A stretch of DNA of 64,000 nt, taken from assembly GCF_000760595.1 (NCBI RefSeq), contig NZ_BBNM01000002.1, positions 124,001 to 188,000 of the forward strand. Reading direction: 5' to 3'. This DNA is from Acinetobacter soli (GTDB lineage Bacteria > Pseudomonadota > Gammaproteobacteria > Pseudomonadales > Moraxellaceae). Below, in pieces: positions 63,820-64,000 of the stretch; the stretch's first letter is position 1; every line of letters starts with the position of its first letter. The position numbers and the translations under genes are program-made. Below the pieces are notes generated by a model. The model did no database searches, was not told the origin of the DNA, and saw only the letters and a list, made by a program, of their open reading frames with translations.

Positions 63820-64000
63820 TTATACTAAACGTTCAGCAACCCGAAGCCATGCACTGCGCGAACGCGGATTGGCTTTTACTTCTTCTTCACTGGCCCGTAT
63901 CCGGGAAATTTTCTTTAAACGGCGCGTATCGATTTGCTGTTGCGGCATGCCCCAGCCAGAATCTTCTGCAATGGTCGATTCCTTTTGAATAAACTGCTTA
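63820..64000 (-). CDS. rsmH: 16S rRNA (cytosine(1402)-N4)-methyltransferase RsmH (partial, N-terminus missing)
   Basis: Only about 59 C-terminal residues are visible, ending 'EEVKANPRSRSAWLRVAERLV', the typical RsmH/MraW C-terminus. The stop TAA is at 63820-63822, 9 bases before ftsL. It would methylate C1402 of 16S rRNA. Confidence 0.9.
   Translation of the reverse strand, partial: KQFIQKESTIAEDSGWGMPQQQIDTRRLKKISRIRASEEEVKANPRSRSAWLRVAERLV

Overview
The window is chromosomal DNA from a gammaproteobacterium, almost certainly an Acinetobacter. The case rests on gene content and order: a lipase chaperone gene placed upstream of its lipase, a comC/comE/comF-type minor pilin cluster, a major pilin next to its own oligosaccharyltransferase, pilMNOPQ-aroK-aroB near gltBD, and a short rsmH-ftsL-ftsI-murE-murF-mraY block. 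No rRNA, tRNA, insertion sequence, prophage or CRISPR array was seen. The first gene (CsgG-like) and the last gene (rsmH) run off the window edges.

Region by region: 1-8.3 kb carries a CsgG-family lipoprotein, a small lipoprotein, a D-2-hydroxyacid dehydrogenase divergent from serA, two tandem EamA transporters, a hemerythrin protein, a TauE/SafE transporter and truB. 8.4-10.6 kb is the lifO-lipA secreted lipase pair. 10.6-12.9 kb is the rpsP-rimM-trmD-rplS translation operon. 13-21 kb is the type IV pilus tip/minor pilin operon (fimU-pilV-pilW-pilX-pilY1/comC-comE-comF), with ispH upstream. 22-26 kb is gmk-rpoZ, spoT and ridA. 26.2-27.2 kb holds bfd and bfr, for iron storage and release. 27.2-29.3 kb is the AT-rich pilin glycosylation pair (major pilin plus PglL-type ligase), preceded by a sigma-54 promoter and a 750-base AT-rich intergenic stretch.

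30.1-36.5 kb is the most unusual part. It is a tight four-gene operon of a carbon-nitrogen (nitrilase-type) hydrolase, a 931-residue Orn/Lys/Arg-decarboxylase-like PLP enzyme, an ATP-grasp ligase and a C45-type Ntn hydrolase/acyltransferase. I know no assigned pathway for it. It looks like a small-molecule route that makes an amine, couples it by an amide bond and then trims or acylates it.

36.5-39.7 kb carries a LemA/TPM-domain membrane module and a diiron-like hydrolase. 39.9-45.9 kb is gltBD (glutamate synthase). 46.3-54 kb is a SPOR-like protein, aroB, aroK and pilQPONM (pilus alignment complex and secretin), divergent from ponA (PBP1a). 56.7-64 kb is rlmA followed by the peptidoglycan/division block mraY-murF-murE-ftsI-ftsL-rsmH.

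Two enzymes have visibly altered active sites. SpoT keeps its hydrolase but has lost synthetase motifs. The bacterioferritin keeps its haem methionine but has lost most ferroxidase ligands. Start sites were often moved downstream of the longest reading frame where a ribosome binding site, signal peptide or family length supported it; each case is stated.
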